Shown here one piece after another: positions 34,907-46,113 of a stretch of 64,000 bases of DNA. The notes beneath the pieces are model-generated. The model had not been told where the DNA came from. It saw only the letters and a program-made list of their open reading frames with translations, and ran no database searches. The position numbers were made by a program, and so were the translations under genes. Every line of letters begins with the position of its first letter. The stretch's first letter is position 1. Source of the stretch: Amanita rubescens (Eukaryota > Basidiomycota > Agaricomycetes > Agaricales > Amanitaceae); assembly GCA_015039365.1 (NCBI GenBank), contig WION01000180.1:45260-109259 (forward strand). Direction: 5' to 3'.

Positions 34907-37305
34907 TCATTCAAGGAGATCTTCGTCTATGGCCATGTTGTCAATATCTGCAATAGTATCACCAGCTCCAACATCGCCGTGCGTTTTCCTGTCGTTAAAG
35001 TTAGTTGGGGCACTGTTGACACATCAGAATACGTACGAAGCCATGCGGAACAGACGCCGCAATAGGGAAGTGTACGCGAGTGGCTTTTGTGCCTTGATAT
35101 CGTTCAGGCCCTTGATGTGATCGAGGTACACGCCATGATAGAAGTTAGCCATAAATTGTATACCAGTGCGAAACCCTGATTCCCATTCCTTTAGTGCCGC
35201 AAAAACCTGGCAAATTTACCAGTTATCAGTATTATCATCAGACTTGAGTGATACTACTCACAGCAGTAGCCGCAAGCGCAACCATGGCTGGCGACAGTGC
35301 ATAAGTCGGCTCTTCACCTGGCTTGAAGCGGCCCGGAAACTGCTGGACAATTGTTCTATTCTTGAAGAGAGTCTCACGGAGTGTTCGGATAATAGCCTCG
35401 TGTTCAAACGGCTTCTCACGCAGATAATCTCGGCCCTTTCTCGTCGTAAGCATATTATCGGACAAGAGAAAAAAAGTCCATACATTCGGTGCTGCTGGAT
35501 AGATGTAGTTTTTTTTCTTTAACAGCTCTCGTACGGTTTCCGAACACCCAGCATGGAGATTGTATGTGTTGAATGCATGGATGGCAGCTTGTGTCTTGGT
35601 CAGGCCACGTAGTGAGCTAATACGGGGAGACAGCTCCAGGACAATCTATATTAGCTACAGCCTAGAATGAATTAAATGATACATACCAGCGACGAAACGT
35701 CCTTGAAGAATTGGAGGTCAGTATCTAAGCGCTTTCGAATCGTTACGTATTTATCCTTTGCGCCGGCGGGCGAGGAAGTTATAAAGCCATCACATGCTTT
35801 CTCGAGGCAATCGCGGTTCCACTGACGACGTATGGGTAGAGTGGGGAATGCATCTTTGAAGCGAGCGCGGCCTTCGATCAAATCCATTGCCTTTCGTAAA
35901 ACAAGTTTCAGCTCGATTCCTTGATATTTAAGAGCAATGGAATTGTCCTCTGGTGATCTCTTTACATGAGTATATTCAGGCCAGCTTGAGTCTGCCACCC
36001 GACGTTGCTGAAGGACTTCTGTTACCAAAATTGTATCGGAGTCAGAATTAGCATCGTACCTTCTTTATATTGGCCCGCACAGTTGCGTGACTTGCGTTCA
36101 GGACACCCGATGGTTGGAGGGGTTCTTTGCACATTTCAGTAACTATTAACACAGGACAGACAGAGCTAGCTCACCTTTCTTGACTTCGGGTAGCTCTACA
36201 GTCGATGCGATGACATCGCTGTCATCGGAAGATATAACAATAGGGCTCCCACGGATCACAAACTTCTTGCCATGCAATGCGGCACTAGGCTCTTTATTCT
36301 CGTCACCCGACCAAGAAGGTTGCTAGATTGGAAAAGGGGTTAGTGTCAGGATACGTAGAACTGAAAGGGCCGGCATAACCTCTTCAAGAAATCGCTTCTT
36401 AGCAGCAGTTAGCTTGCCTCCCACATCATCTCCATCTTCGGACCCGTCTTCATCACTTTGCGCCAAATCCTCAGCTTCGGTCATAAGCGGTGAGTCCGTC
36501 TCCGTCACTGACGAATATTCTTCGTCATCCGATTCGTCTGCATCAGAGATAAAGACGTCCTTGGAGACTAAATGGGTTAAAAAGTAAGTTATAACTATGC
36601 TAGCCAGTTGGAGGACAAGACCAACCTTTCGGACGATTCTGACTGGTTGCTGCCGAACCTTGCTTTTTACTAGGCTTTTTGGGGGCGGCAGGGACTCGGA
36701 GAGGGATGGATACTGCACCCGAGTCGTCTTCAGTCATGGACACATCTTCATGCTGGGCTAGAGGTGGTTGAGTGAGGTGGTTGAGGGAAGCGTGGACGCT
36801 GGTGAGTCGGGCGTGTGGCTCGTTCACAAGTGATGGGAACGTACTTTGTTGAACTTCAACTTGTTTAGCTGGACCGTGCGTGTGAGTCCAATGTCTGTCA
36901 GCATCAACAAGGACACGTGCTTACCAGACTTAGGTTTCTTACTCTTGCTCACAGGCATTGTTGGGCTCGCTGCCCTCTTGCGCGTGTCAGCGTGGGTGCC
37001 GGTGGGCGCCCCCTGCTTCCAGACTACCCATGGCAAGGTGAGTGCTCAAATTCAGATGTTTATTATAGAATACTTACCAGCATTCTTTAAGGCGGCCACC
37101 TTAGCTGCTCGAGGCCCTGTCCACGATAGTCAGGTGGTGTGCTGGGCGTCTCTATTGCTTGCCTACCAGATGGCGCCTCATCTTGTTGATCGGATGGCGC
37201 ATTGCGCATTTTCTTGCGAGCGCTCTGAGATATAGGCGTAGCCTCCGGCTTGTCGACTTGAGCTGTTACTGTCGTCGATTTAGCGTTTCCCTTGCGATTT
37301 GCCAT
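34907..37305 (-). CDS. DUF6532-like accessory protein of the Plavaka element
   Basis: Starts at ATG 37303-37305 (MANRKGNAKSTT...) with a Lys/Ser/Pro-rich, probably nuclear N-terminal part and an acidic stretch (DADESDDEEY, EDLAQSDEDGSEDGDD). The C-terminal half matches the fungal DUF6532 pattern: LRKAMDLIEG, RRQWNRDCLEKA, SPRISSLRGLTKTQA, YIYPAAPNVW, FLSDNMLTTRKGRDYLREKP, then YALSPAMVALAATAV and FYHGVYLDHIKG. It ends IDEDLLE at 34907. At least eight introns are present and I did not fix every border. Proteins of this family often sit beside basidiomycete transposons. Their role is unknown. Confidence 0.72.
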
Positions 37306-37960
37306 GGATAGTAAGATGGAGAGGTATGGTTTACTGAAGTGGATGGAAGAACTAGGCTGACCATCGTCATCTTTTATACCCAGTTGGGTTTGTTTCTGTT
37401 TTACCTACAACACCGGGCTCTACCATCCATGGCTCCCTCTCTGCCGATCTGCCTTATCCTATTTTGGCCCTAGGCGACGGCGATTCAGCAATAGTGACCC
37501 TTTTTTTAAATAAAAAAATGCCTCACCACCCAATGCGCGCTCAGGCTATCCCATTATAGTTATCAGCGTCGGCAAGTGGTGCGTTGTCGACAGGGAGGCG
37601 ACGTACCATCAACAGGGTTTTGAATTCGCCACTCGCCATGGATCTCTGGGCATACGGCATGGTAAGCATCGTCTAAGCGGCGGTTTCTAATAACAGGGCT
37701 AATTTAATTGATTTTAAAGGTTTTTTCTTCTTTCGGGACCCGTCTGTTGTTCCTAGAATGCAGCCAAACAGTCTAATCAAAGGAACTCAACCAAATATAT
37801 GCAAGACTGGTTATCTTCCCCTGTTTCACTTAGCGTCTAAAGACTAGCGCCCAGTGAACAGTGCCCGAACAGTGCCCGAACAGCGCCCGAAGGATCCATC
37901 CTTGTGTCTTGCATTATTACCGTCCCCGAACAGCCCATCCTCACATCTTGCGTTATTACA
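37306..37960. promoter_or_regulatory. Divergent promoter region of the Plavaka genes
   Basis: 655 bp between the two start codons. It holds TATA-like TTTTATACCC near 37375 (minus-strand gene) and a small direct repeat CAGTGCCCGAACAGTGCCCG near 37858 upstream of the transposase. Confidence 0.45.
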
Positions 37961-40900
37961 ATGGTCCTCTGTGCTGGATGCAACCGGGGGTTCACCGCTT
38001 CTGGGTATATATCACATGCTACTCTTACATTAAATGTAGCATGTCGTACCGCCTATCTTCAGGAGATCGAGAATATGCAAGGTGAAGACTCGGAAGACGA
38101 CAATGGCCAGGAGTTGGATAGCGCTGGTCCTTTTCAAGACTCGGATGGCTTCCTCGATGACAATTTCTTTGAAGAGTTAACCTGTAAGTTCTTTTTTGTC
38201 CTCTAAGTTGCACCCTTGATTCAGCCTTAATTCTAGTAGGAATTGGAGAGGGGGTCATTACCGGGGAATGGAATGATGCTGACGAATGGGGTAGCGCAGA
38301 TGAACAGGGTAGCGTGGATGAAAGTGCAGGTGAATGGGATGATGTGGATGAAAGGGACAGTTTGGGCAATCGGGACGTCACAGATGAGCAGAAGAGTGAA
38401 GAGGAATGGACCAGTGAGTATGAGGAAGACTCCTGTATGGGCGAACGGGACCGTACAGCGGGCAAGGTTCCCAACTGTTCACAAGCGCCAAATTCGGGAG
38501 CCAAGAGAGTGGCGTTGCGTTTGGCGGTATCCACACCGCCAGTGCCCGTTACAGAAAAATTAGAGGTTAAACATTTTCCTGGGGACAAAGCCGGCATGCC
38601 TATCGATCAATCCGCCAAGGGCCAATCAGGCTTCACAGCCTACCAAAGCCGGCTCAGCAGCAGCAGCGGTTATACCCCATTCACGTCCAAAGTCGACTGG
38701 GAAGTTGCGTGCTGGGCGAAACTTCATAAAATTTCAATGGCGGCCGTTACTGAGCTACTTCAGATAGAGGGGGTACGTAGTCCAGTCATTCGGACAAAAT
38801 TGACTGAATTATTAACTGTGTCAAAGGTTGTAGAGAAGCTAGGCCTGTCATACAAGAATGCCCGTGAGTTAAACAAAATAATTGATCGAGGACTTCCCGG
38901 CCGCCCACGTTTCCGCCGCCATGACATCCGGGTTGGCAGCGAGACAGTAGTCATGTACTCGCGCGACATCATGGAATGCATTAAAACATTATACGGCAAT
39001 CCAGAGTTTGCAGCCCATTTAATTCACAAGCCTGAGCGCCATTACCGTCAATTTGGCGATGAACGCACACGCATCTATCATGATATGCACACAGGCGCAT
39101 GGTGGTGGGAAATGCAGGTACTTAATGAACTTTTTATCTCAGCCTTTCGAGCTGTACTAATTCAGCGATATCAGACAGTCCTTGAAGCTCGTAAACCTGG
39201 TGCAACCATCATACCACTCATCTTTTCATCAGATCGGACGCAAGTCACATTATTCGGCAACAAGACCGTTTATCCTGTCTATCTTACGATTGGGAATCTG
39301 CCTAAAGATATAAGACGCAAACCATCACGGCATGGCCAAATCTTAGTCGCCTATCTGCCAACCACCAAACTCAAGCTGATTACCAACCAAGCAGCTCGAC
39401 GACGCATGATATCCAATCTCTTTCACTCCTGCTTACACCATCTAATGGAGCCGCTCATTGAAGTTGGATTAAACGGAACTAAAATGGCCGACGGTATGGG
39501 AGTTGTCCGCCGTGTCCATCCCCTGCTCGCTGTATATGTCGGTGACTATCCTGAACAGGTATTGGTGGCCAATATCAAGTCAGGTGAATGCCCGAAATGC
39601 GACGTTGCACGAGATAAGTTAGGCGACACAGGATCTTCGGAACTCCGGAATATACAAGCTGTCTACGACGCATTGGCTATGGTGAGTGGCGACTATCGAG
39701 ACTTCAAACAGGCATGCAAACAGGTCCGTATCAAGCCCATTGCCCAACCATTCTGGGGTCAGTTACCATTCCTCGACATCTTTCAAGCTATTACACCAGA
39801 TATCTTACACCAGCTCCATCAAGGAGTATTTAAACATCTTGTCTCGTGGTTGGTGCAGGCATTTGGTAGCACCAAAATCGATGCACGTTGCCAGCGGCTA
39901 ATACCTAGTCACAACGTCCGAATCTTTTCAGGAGGGATTTCCGGGCTTTCACGAGTCACCGGGAAGGAACACAGCATGATTAGCCGTGTCATTCTTGGCG
40001 TCATTGCTGATATGGGTCTCCCAAGTGGGCTCGACACATCACGCCTCTTACGTGCTGTTCGCGCGCTCCTGGACTTTATGTACCTTGCGCAGCTTCCCGT
40101 CATCTCAACACAGCATCTCGCGTTGTTGAACACAGCCCTCGACATGTTTCATCAGAACAAGAACATATTCATTGACCTCGGAATTCGTGAAACATTTAAT
40201 ATCCCAAAACTACATGCTTGCTTTCACTACGCACATTCCATGATGCTATTTGGGTCCACTGACAATTACGACACACAACACACCGAACGACTGCATATCG
40301 ATTTCACAAAAACAGCCTATCGCGCTACAAACTCGAGGGATGAATTGCCTCAAATGACAACTTGGCTAGAACGGCGAGAGCAGGTTTATCAGTTTGCCGC
40401 ATACATCGCATGGCGGCATCAACGCCACGGTGATAATCAGTCGACGCCTTCTTTGCCACTCCTTCCACTACCAGCTCGTTACGTTAAGATGACTCGCTAT
40501 CCAAGTGTCAAATCAGTATCTATTGACAATCTTCAAACCAAATATGGTGCAGAGTTCTTTCTAGCTGCCTTCGCAAGGTTTATCGTTCTCCAGCGGAATC
40601 CCCAAGTGACGCGTGCTCACTTAGAACAGGACATCTTAGACATTCATATACCATTTACGAGCGTCTCAGTCTATTACTCCATTCGGTACCAAGACAATGA
40701 TGGGTCTGGCACAGTGGACTCAATTCGTATACGGCCACACAAGAATGATAACAAAGGCCGGAAACTGGTCGATGGCCGGTTTGACACCGGCCTTGTTCAT
40801 ACCAAAGAAGATGGTCGTATTGGAATCCATGGTATGCCACATTGTCATTTTCATCACTGGGACACCACTGAGGTACTTTTACTAGCATACCGTGTTGCTC

Positions 40901-41250
40901 AGATCCGCGTTATATTCAGTATCAATCCCACAGCTCGCAAGCTCTTATTTGGTGATAGCAACCATCCGCCTCACCATCTCGCTTATGTAGAGTGGTTCAC
41001 GCCGTTCCAAAGGGCCCCCGATCCAAAGACCGGCCTTTACAAAGTGTCGCGTTCATTTCAGCAGAATGCTCGTGTCGCGAGCATTGTTCCTGTGACCGAC
41101 ATCTCCCAAAGTATCCATCTCTCCCCAATCCTGGGAAGATCTATGCCCCGGGAGTGGAATAGTCACACCGTTTTAGAAGAGTGCAATACGTTCCTTGTAA
41201 ACCCATTCACAGACTACCGCACATATTTATTATTTCACAGTTCTCTATAA
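37961..41250 (+). CDS. Plavaka transposase, 1078 residues
   Basis: Two exons, 37961-38183 and 38237-41250 (sum 3237 nt). The N-terminus MVLCAGCNRGFTASGYISH with a later Cys forms the zinc-finger-like start typical of the family. An acidic EWDD-rich linker follows. The core has the presumed DDE residues in FSSDRTQVTLFGN, ITPDILHQLHQGVFKHL and DTQHTERLHIDF, plus a CPKCDV zinc pair. The frame is complete and the TIRs are intact, so this copy could be active or recently so. Confidence 0.92.
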
Positions 41251-41508
41251 CGTAGTATCAATCATTCTAATCTCATGGGTGTTTATTAACGTTTATTACT
41301 CAGTGCTTGTCTTATTTAGCTTAATTTGAGTGAAATTACGTCTAATGTCCTTCAGCAAATAACCCACTGCATTAGTTAACCGTAATTTACCTATAATTAA
41401 GACCATTCACAAGTAATTTCCTTCAATCCAAGGGGGGGGTTTTTCCTGATGTGGTGAGTTGGCATTGTGCCGCTACTACGTTTTCTATTTGTACTGAAAC
41501 CCTCTCAG

Positions 41509-41981
41509 TCTCAGCACACCCAGAGGGTTTTGTAGGCGTTGCCAACACTGTAAGATATCCTCACTCTCTGATACGACTCACATTGAACTATAATGATCAG
41601 TGGAAGCTAGTTCGGGGGGAACATGATAAATGGGCGATTTGCTCCAGCGGTATCGGCAGCATTCCGGGCCTTCCCATCGAAGGCTACTATCTTGCTGCCA
41701 ACGGCCCGCCCAGAACCAGTTCCCTTAAAGTACAGGAGGAACCTTTGCACTGGAAAATTGTGCTTGACGAGAGTCGCACCGACTTCCTGTGCGTTCTTCA
41801 CGAGCACGAACTGTTTACCTTCATTTCTGACGAGCTCTGTTTCCACAGGATCAAATCACTTGTTCCCAGTACTCCCGATGGCATCGTCGTCACCCAAGTA
41901 TCAGAAACTGGAGTGGATATCCAACCTTATGATCGCAAAGCTAATAGCCCGTACCAGAGGTGGATCTTTAATCTGGCCTGA
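41509..41981 (+). CDS. Beta-trefoil-like (ricin-B-like) protein, 5' end cut by the transposon
   Basis: From the acceptor CTCTCAG (41508) the frame reads SAHPEGFVGVANT, an optional 51-nt intron (GTAAGA...GATCAG, about 41550-41600), WKLVRG, EGYYLAANGP, HWKIV and a C-terminal PYQRWIFN. The repeated W-x-I/L strands and final Q-x-W resemble small fungal beta-trefoil lectins or inhibitors. This is a resemblance, not a firm match. Its first exon seems to be the relic at 34518-34555 beyond the 6.9 kb Plavaka insertion, so it is probably not expressed as a full protein. Confidence 0.45.
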
Positions 41982-42279
41982 GTGGAAATGAGGTGCTTGA
42001 GATGACGAGCGTTGAAATGGACCTGTCGCTTTTTGTACCAAATTATAGAAATTCCATTGTTTCTGTTCGTTAGCAATTGATCTTGGATTTTAATAAGTGT
42101 GATATTATCAATGTCTCGACTCTCTCCAGGTATACATCCGTACACTTCTCCAATTCTACGAATGTATGTATGAAGAGATGAATATACTGAATATTGGATT
42201 CGGTGTTGATGGCCCTATTTAATATACAGCGTGACCTGACCGTAGACGGGTCACAATCTTATACCATAACACCATTAGT

Positions 42280-43592
42280 ATGACCGCCCTGCCATCTCTT
42301 GACACATGCGGACTCCAGGGAACGGGGCTCAGCATTTGGCGTTTCTTACTGCAGGCCGAGATTACCGCCAATGCGGCCCCCCACACCAATGCCAGATACA
42401 ACGACCCTCTCGTTGGAATTCGTCTCTTGGGTTTCTTTCTAAAGGACTTCTGGGACCATGCTCATGATGGGTACCTAGGATCTACGCCGTATTCTCGTAT
42501 GGTTTTGGAGATCGCCTCGTGCCTCGACAAAGCGGATGACAAAGCCATATACGACGCCCTCGTTCAGCTGGGTCTTAGGTATCGCAATTACCTCTTACGA
42601 GTATGTGAGACGCACGATTATCTTCCACGATATTCTAAATGCACTAAAAAAACGCCAGTTCGTTCCAACACAAGAGGTAGACCCACGCCATCGCAGCACG
42701 AGTCTCGGCCATCTTTTGAAGTTGTAAAGGGCCGAGTCTTGGAAGAACTAGACAAAGCTCCCCAGACGAAATCGAATGTCAGAAAACAGGTATGTTTCTT
42801 AGGCATCTATATCGGACATCAGCTCATCTTCAGGCGTTGCTACGCGATGGATACAAATGTGCCATCAGCGGCGTCTATGATAGGCAGTCTTGCCTCGACA
42901 TTGAAGAGATCAATGCTGCTCGCATGGCTCTAGATAATCCCAAGTTCATCGGTACAGAGGTTGCCCATATCTTTCCAGGGAGCGCTCAAGACGGTGACGA
43001 GGTTAGTGCTTTATCGCTCTGATAGGGCTCATCCTACTGATAGTTCCACAGGATTATGCTGCAACAATCTTCGCAATACTCGAGCTGTTTGGTCTTGGGA
43101 AGAAAGCGGAAGCCCTGTATGGCGGTAAAGTTAACGGCCTTCATAATGTGATAAACATGGCGACGGACTTGCACGACGCGTTTGAGTCATTTGATCTGTG
43201 GCTTGAACCGGTACGAGGACAAGTATGTCGCATTATTTACTTCGTTATTCTCCACCCAAGCTGCATGGTGTATTCAGGAAAACACTTATAACGTTTGCGG
43301 GAAACAACTTGGCGGGTACTTGGTGCCCATACCATCATGCGTCACGTTCAAGGTGGAGCCCTCTGCCGCAGCCGCCGCTGAGGCCATGAATAAGAGATTG
43401 ATGTTGCCCGACCAAGACCTGATCGCTATTCGTGCTGCATGTGCTCGGGTCGCCAATTTATCTGGAGCTGCTGAGCAAGCGAATCAAATCATCAGAGATA
43501 TGGAAGATACTACAGTCCTAACGGATGATGGGAGTATGGCTGAGATTCTTTCTTTACGCCTGTCGATGCTGATATCCCGACAACATTCATGA
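42280..43592 (+). CDS. HNH nuclease-domain protein, 365 residues
   Basis: Exons 42280-42604, 42659-42789, 42834-43001, 43052-43210 and 43278-43592 sum to 1098 nt. After a helical N-terminal region comes the fungal HNH_2-type core: RDGYKCAISGVYD, TEVAHIFPGS and NVINMATDLHDAFESFDLWLEP. The first His, the Asn and the last His of the beta-beta-alpha metal site are visible. Proteins of this kind are abundant in Agaricomycetes. Their targets are not established. The donor of intron 1 (GTGAGA at 42605) was chosen because it restores the frame. Confidence 0.85.
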
Positions 43593-44125
43593 AAAATTAG
43601 AAGTTAGAACTCAAGAAATAAAAAACTCGAATACTTGGAGCTTATTCTCTCGATTTCGATTTCCGCCGCATTCGTGACTCAAGCGCGAAAGGAAGTGGCT
43701 CATCAGTGAAGAACAATTCATGGAAAGACACTTACGAATGAAAATGGAGGCCTTCCTCCGATTTCGTCCCGCCATCCGCAGTCTTCAAAGCCTTCATGGG
43801 AGCCCCACTTTGTTGGTCTTGTTGTGACGAGCTATCACCGAGGTTGTAAATGCCTATAAGATCGCAGCCCCGGTATCACCAAAGTTGTTCTGCACAGGCT
43901 CTAGTACTGTTTATGTCAATGCCTATCGATTCATCCGCTGTGATTGCCGCTCTAGTGAACATTATTAGATCTCAATTTAATAAGAACGCGTCTAAAAACA
44001 TTTGTCCGCTCGAACACGTGCCACCGTTAGTCATTCCCCAGGCCGCCACCGACGGGCTTGAACTGCTTCCCGCATGTCCAGATAATAGTACCTTTCCCCC
44101 CCACTGCCACCCAGATTCCAAAGCA

Positions 44126-44676
44126 ATGGCTGCTCAAAATGACACCACACGCCCACCTGTCACACAGCTCCCATCCGACACAGTCGAATTTGCACATCGC
44201 ATGTTCGACGCCGCGAGAAGCGGTGATTCAACCCTTCTCCTCGCAGCAGTAGATGCTGGGCTTCCAGTAAACCTGACAAACTCTCAAGGTTCTTCCGAAT
44301 TTCGAATGCCCGTGCTGACCAGGCTAACTCTTGGCGCACTCCCGCAGGCAACTCTCTCCTCATGCTCGCTTCCTACGCAGGGCACGCACAGCTTGTGCAA
44401 GACCTGCTCTCACGCGGTGCGGATCCAAATAGGCTGAACGACCTCGGTCAGTCTATGGTAGCTGGTGCTGTATTCAAAGGGCACGATGATGTGGTGGGAG
44501 TCTTGATGCGAAATGGTGCTAATCCGAGAATAGGGAGGCCAACGGCGATTGAGACGGCGGCAGTGTTCGGAAAAGGGAAAGAAACGATGGATGTCCTGGG
44601 TGCTAAGGAAGGGGATGTTGGTAAGGATGTGCCGTTACCGCCTTCAACAGTCAACGCCAGTAAAAACGATGGTTGA
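44126..44676 (+). CDS. Small ankyrin-repeat protein, 163 residues
   Basis: Exons 44126-44288 and 44348-44676 (492 nt). After a short polar leader three to four ankyrin repeats follow: MFDAARSGDSTLLLAAVDAG, NSLLMLASYAGHAQLVQDLL, SRGADPNRLNDLGQSMVAGA and FKGHDDVVGVLMRNGANPR. The start was placed at MAAQND because the upstream open frame lacks family-like sequence. It converges on the TatD-like gene with only 41 bp between stop codons, so the 3' ends probably overlap. Confidence 0.85.
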
Positions 44677-44717
44677 AAGTTAATGTAATAATGCAATCTA
44701 GTCAATCTATGTGGGGT

Positions 44718-45966
44718 CTAAACACCATACACCTTCCGTGCATTCTCTCTAGCTTCTCTCATTACCCTTTCCGCATCCCAACCTGATCCTGCAACGTTTG
44801 CGACGAATTCCGCTGTCCAAGGTATCATCGCTGAATGACATAGCGGGAGTTTAGCCCCTTTAAGAGGTGGCAGGGAGTCATAGAGTGTTGCAGGGACCAT
44901 GTAAGGTGCATCTGTTTCTAATAGGATTCGCAGATTTGTTGTTCCAGAAGAAGAGGGGCCATCCGTAGAATTTAAAGGTGATACAGATTCTGTGAGCCGT
45001 CTTACGACGGTGGAAGTGTCCTTATTCGACGAGTACGATATCACGCCTGTTATCCCGATGTAGAGGTTTGGAAAATGATCTAAAAGTCGTTGTGCGAAAT
45101 CGGGGGAATCGGTAAAGCAGTGTGTATGAATCTATGCGATGTCAGCAAAAAAAAAGTTGAATGGGATAGCTGAGATGAGGTACGGACCTTGTGATCCTTT
45201 GGCACATGTTCTTTCAAAATCCGCTCTGTATCGTCATCTGCTTCTCGGGTGTGTATCGTTAAAGGTTTACCCAGCTTCACCGCTTGCTTTAGCTGCCGTA
45301 TGAAGACTCTTTGTTGAACATCCCTAGGCGAGTTGTCGTAGTGATAATCCAGACCCATTTCTCCCCAACCCACGCATCGAGGGTGTGCCATTGCTTCGAT
45401 ACTGGACAAAAGTTAAGATTCAGAGCAGTGAGAGTAATCTCGAGGGCATACATTTCCTTTTCGATATCATCGGTGTAAAGTCTTGCTTCGTGCCTAATCT
45501 CAAGTCGGTGCCGAGACGAGGAACGTTCAAAGTGTGCTTACGGATGGACGCCTACGATGACAGTCAGTCTGCTGCGATACAAAACGCGGGACAACGCACC
45601 CATCACAAACCAATATTCAATCCCGCCCCATTTCGTTTCTCTATCCTCTTTCGTCACCGCAGAGTCCGCAAACTCTTTCCACATCCTCTGAACCGGAGCT
45701 TCACACCACACGTCTACGATTGCTTGGATGTTTTTCCCCGCGTAGAGCCCACGCATGAAATCAAACACGTTCTCATATAGGCCTGTTTTGTACCGCGAAC
45801 GGTACGCAGCAAAAGTGGACGCGAGATGGGTATGAGTGTCAACGATGGGCGCGTTTGGAGCTTTTGAATGCGCTGGGAGGAGTAGGAAGCTTTCTGGAGG
45901 AGTTGTTGACCGTTTTTTGCCCATGCTCAGAAATCTGCGGAAGAGTAGGGGTCTGACTAAGGTCAT
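44718..45966 (-). CDS. TatD-family metal-dependent hydrolase (Scn1-like), 364 residues
   Basis: Exons 45542-45966, 45452-45493, 45188-45401 and 44718-45131 sum to 1095 nt. The metal-binding motifs of the TatD fold appear in order: DTHTHL, GEMGLDYHYDNSP, LTIHTREA, IHTHCF and LLETDAPY. TatD proteins are nucleases or related hydrolases with a TIM-barrel and two metals. The fission-yeast relative Scn1 was found as a Cut9-interacting protein. A second Met (MGKKRS, about 45924) may be the real start. Confidence 0.88.
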
Positions 45967-46113
45967 GTCACACTAACACTAACACTTGAATGAGCAAATT
46001 GAAATTGAAATCTATGCAATGGTACACTACAATCTAGAGTACAATAACAAAGCGTGAAAACATTATTGAGAACATAAGTTTAGAAATCTCCGTGCCATGA
46101 TTATGATCTGCGG

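Larger units (their letters stand above)
34595..41451 (+). mobile_element. Complete Plavaka (CACTA-like) DNA transposon, 6.86 kb
   Basis: Terminal inverted repeats of about 145 bp (34595-34739 and 41307-41451) begin CATCAGGAAAAACCC and stay clearly alignable along their length. The element carries two divergent genes: a transposase on the plus strand and a DUF6532-like gene on the minus strand. The target duplication may be only TG. It lies in an intron-like sequence that is present on both sides. Confidence 0.92.

Noticed and set aside
38025..38597. 190-codon minus-strand ORF over the transposase N-terminus
   Set aside because: It lies antisense to the acidic linker of the transposase, whose two-exon model is in phase and family-like.
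42219..42401. Minus-strand ORF upstream of the HNH gene
   Set aside because: It overlaps the start of the well-supported HNH gene and shows no motif.
43850..44125. Upstream extension of the ankyrin protein (MPIRSQPRYHQ...)
   Set aside because: The frame is open but not protein-like. The conserved part begins at MAAQND, and the rest is probably the 5' untranslated region.
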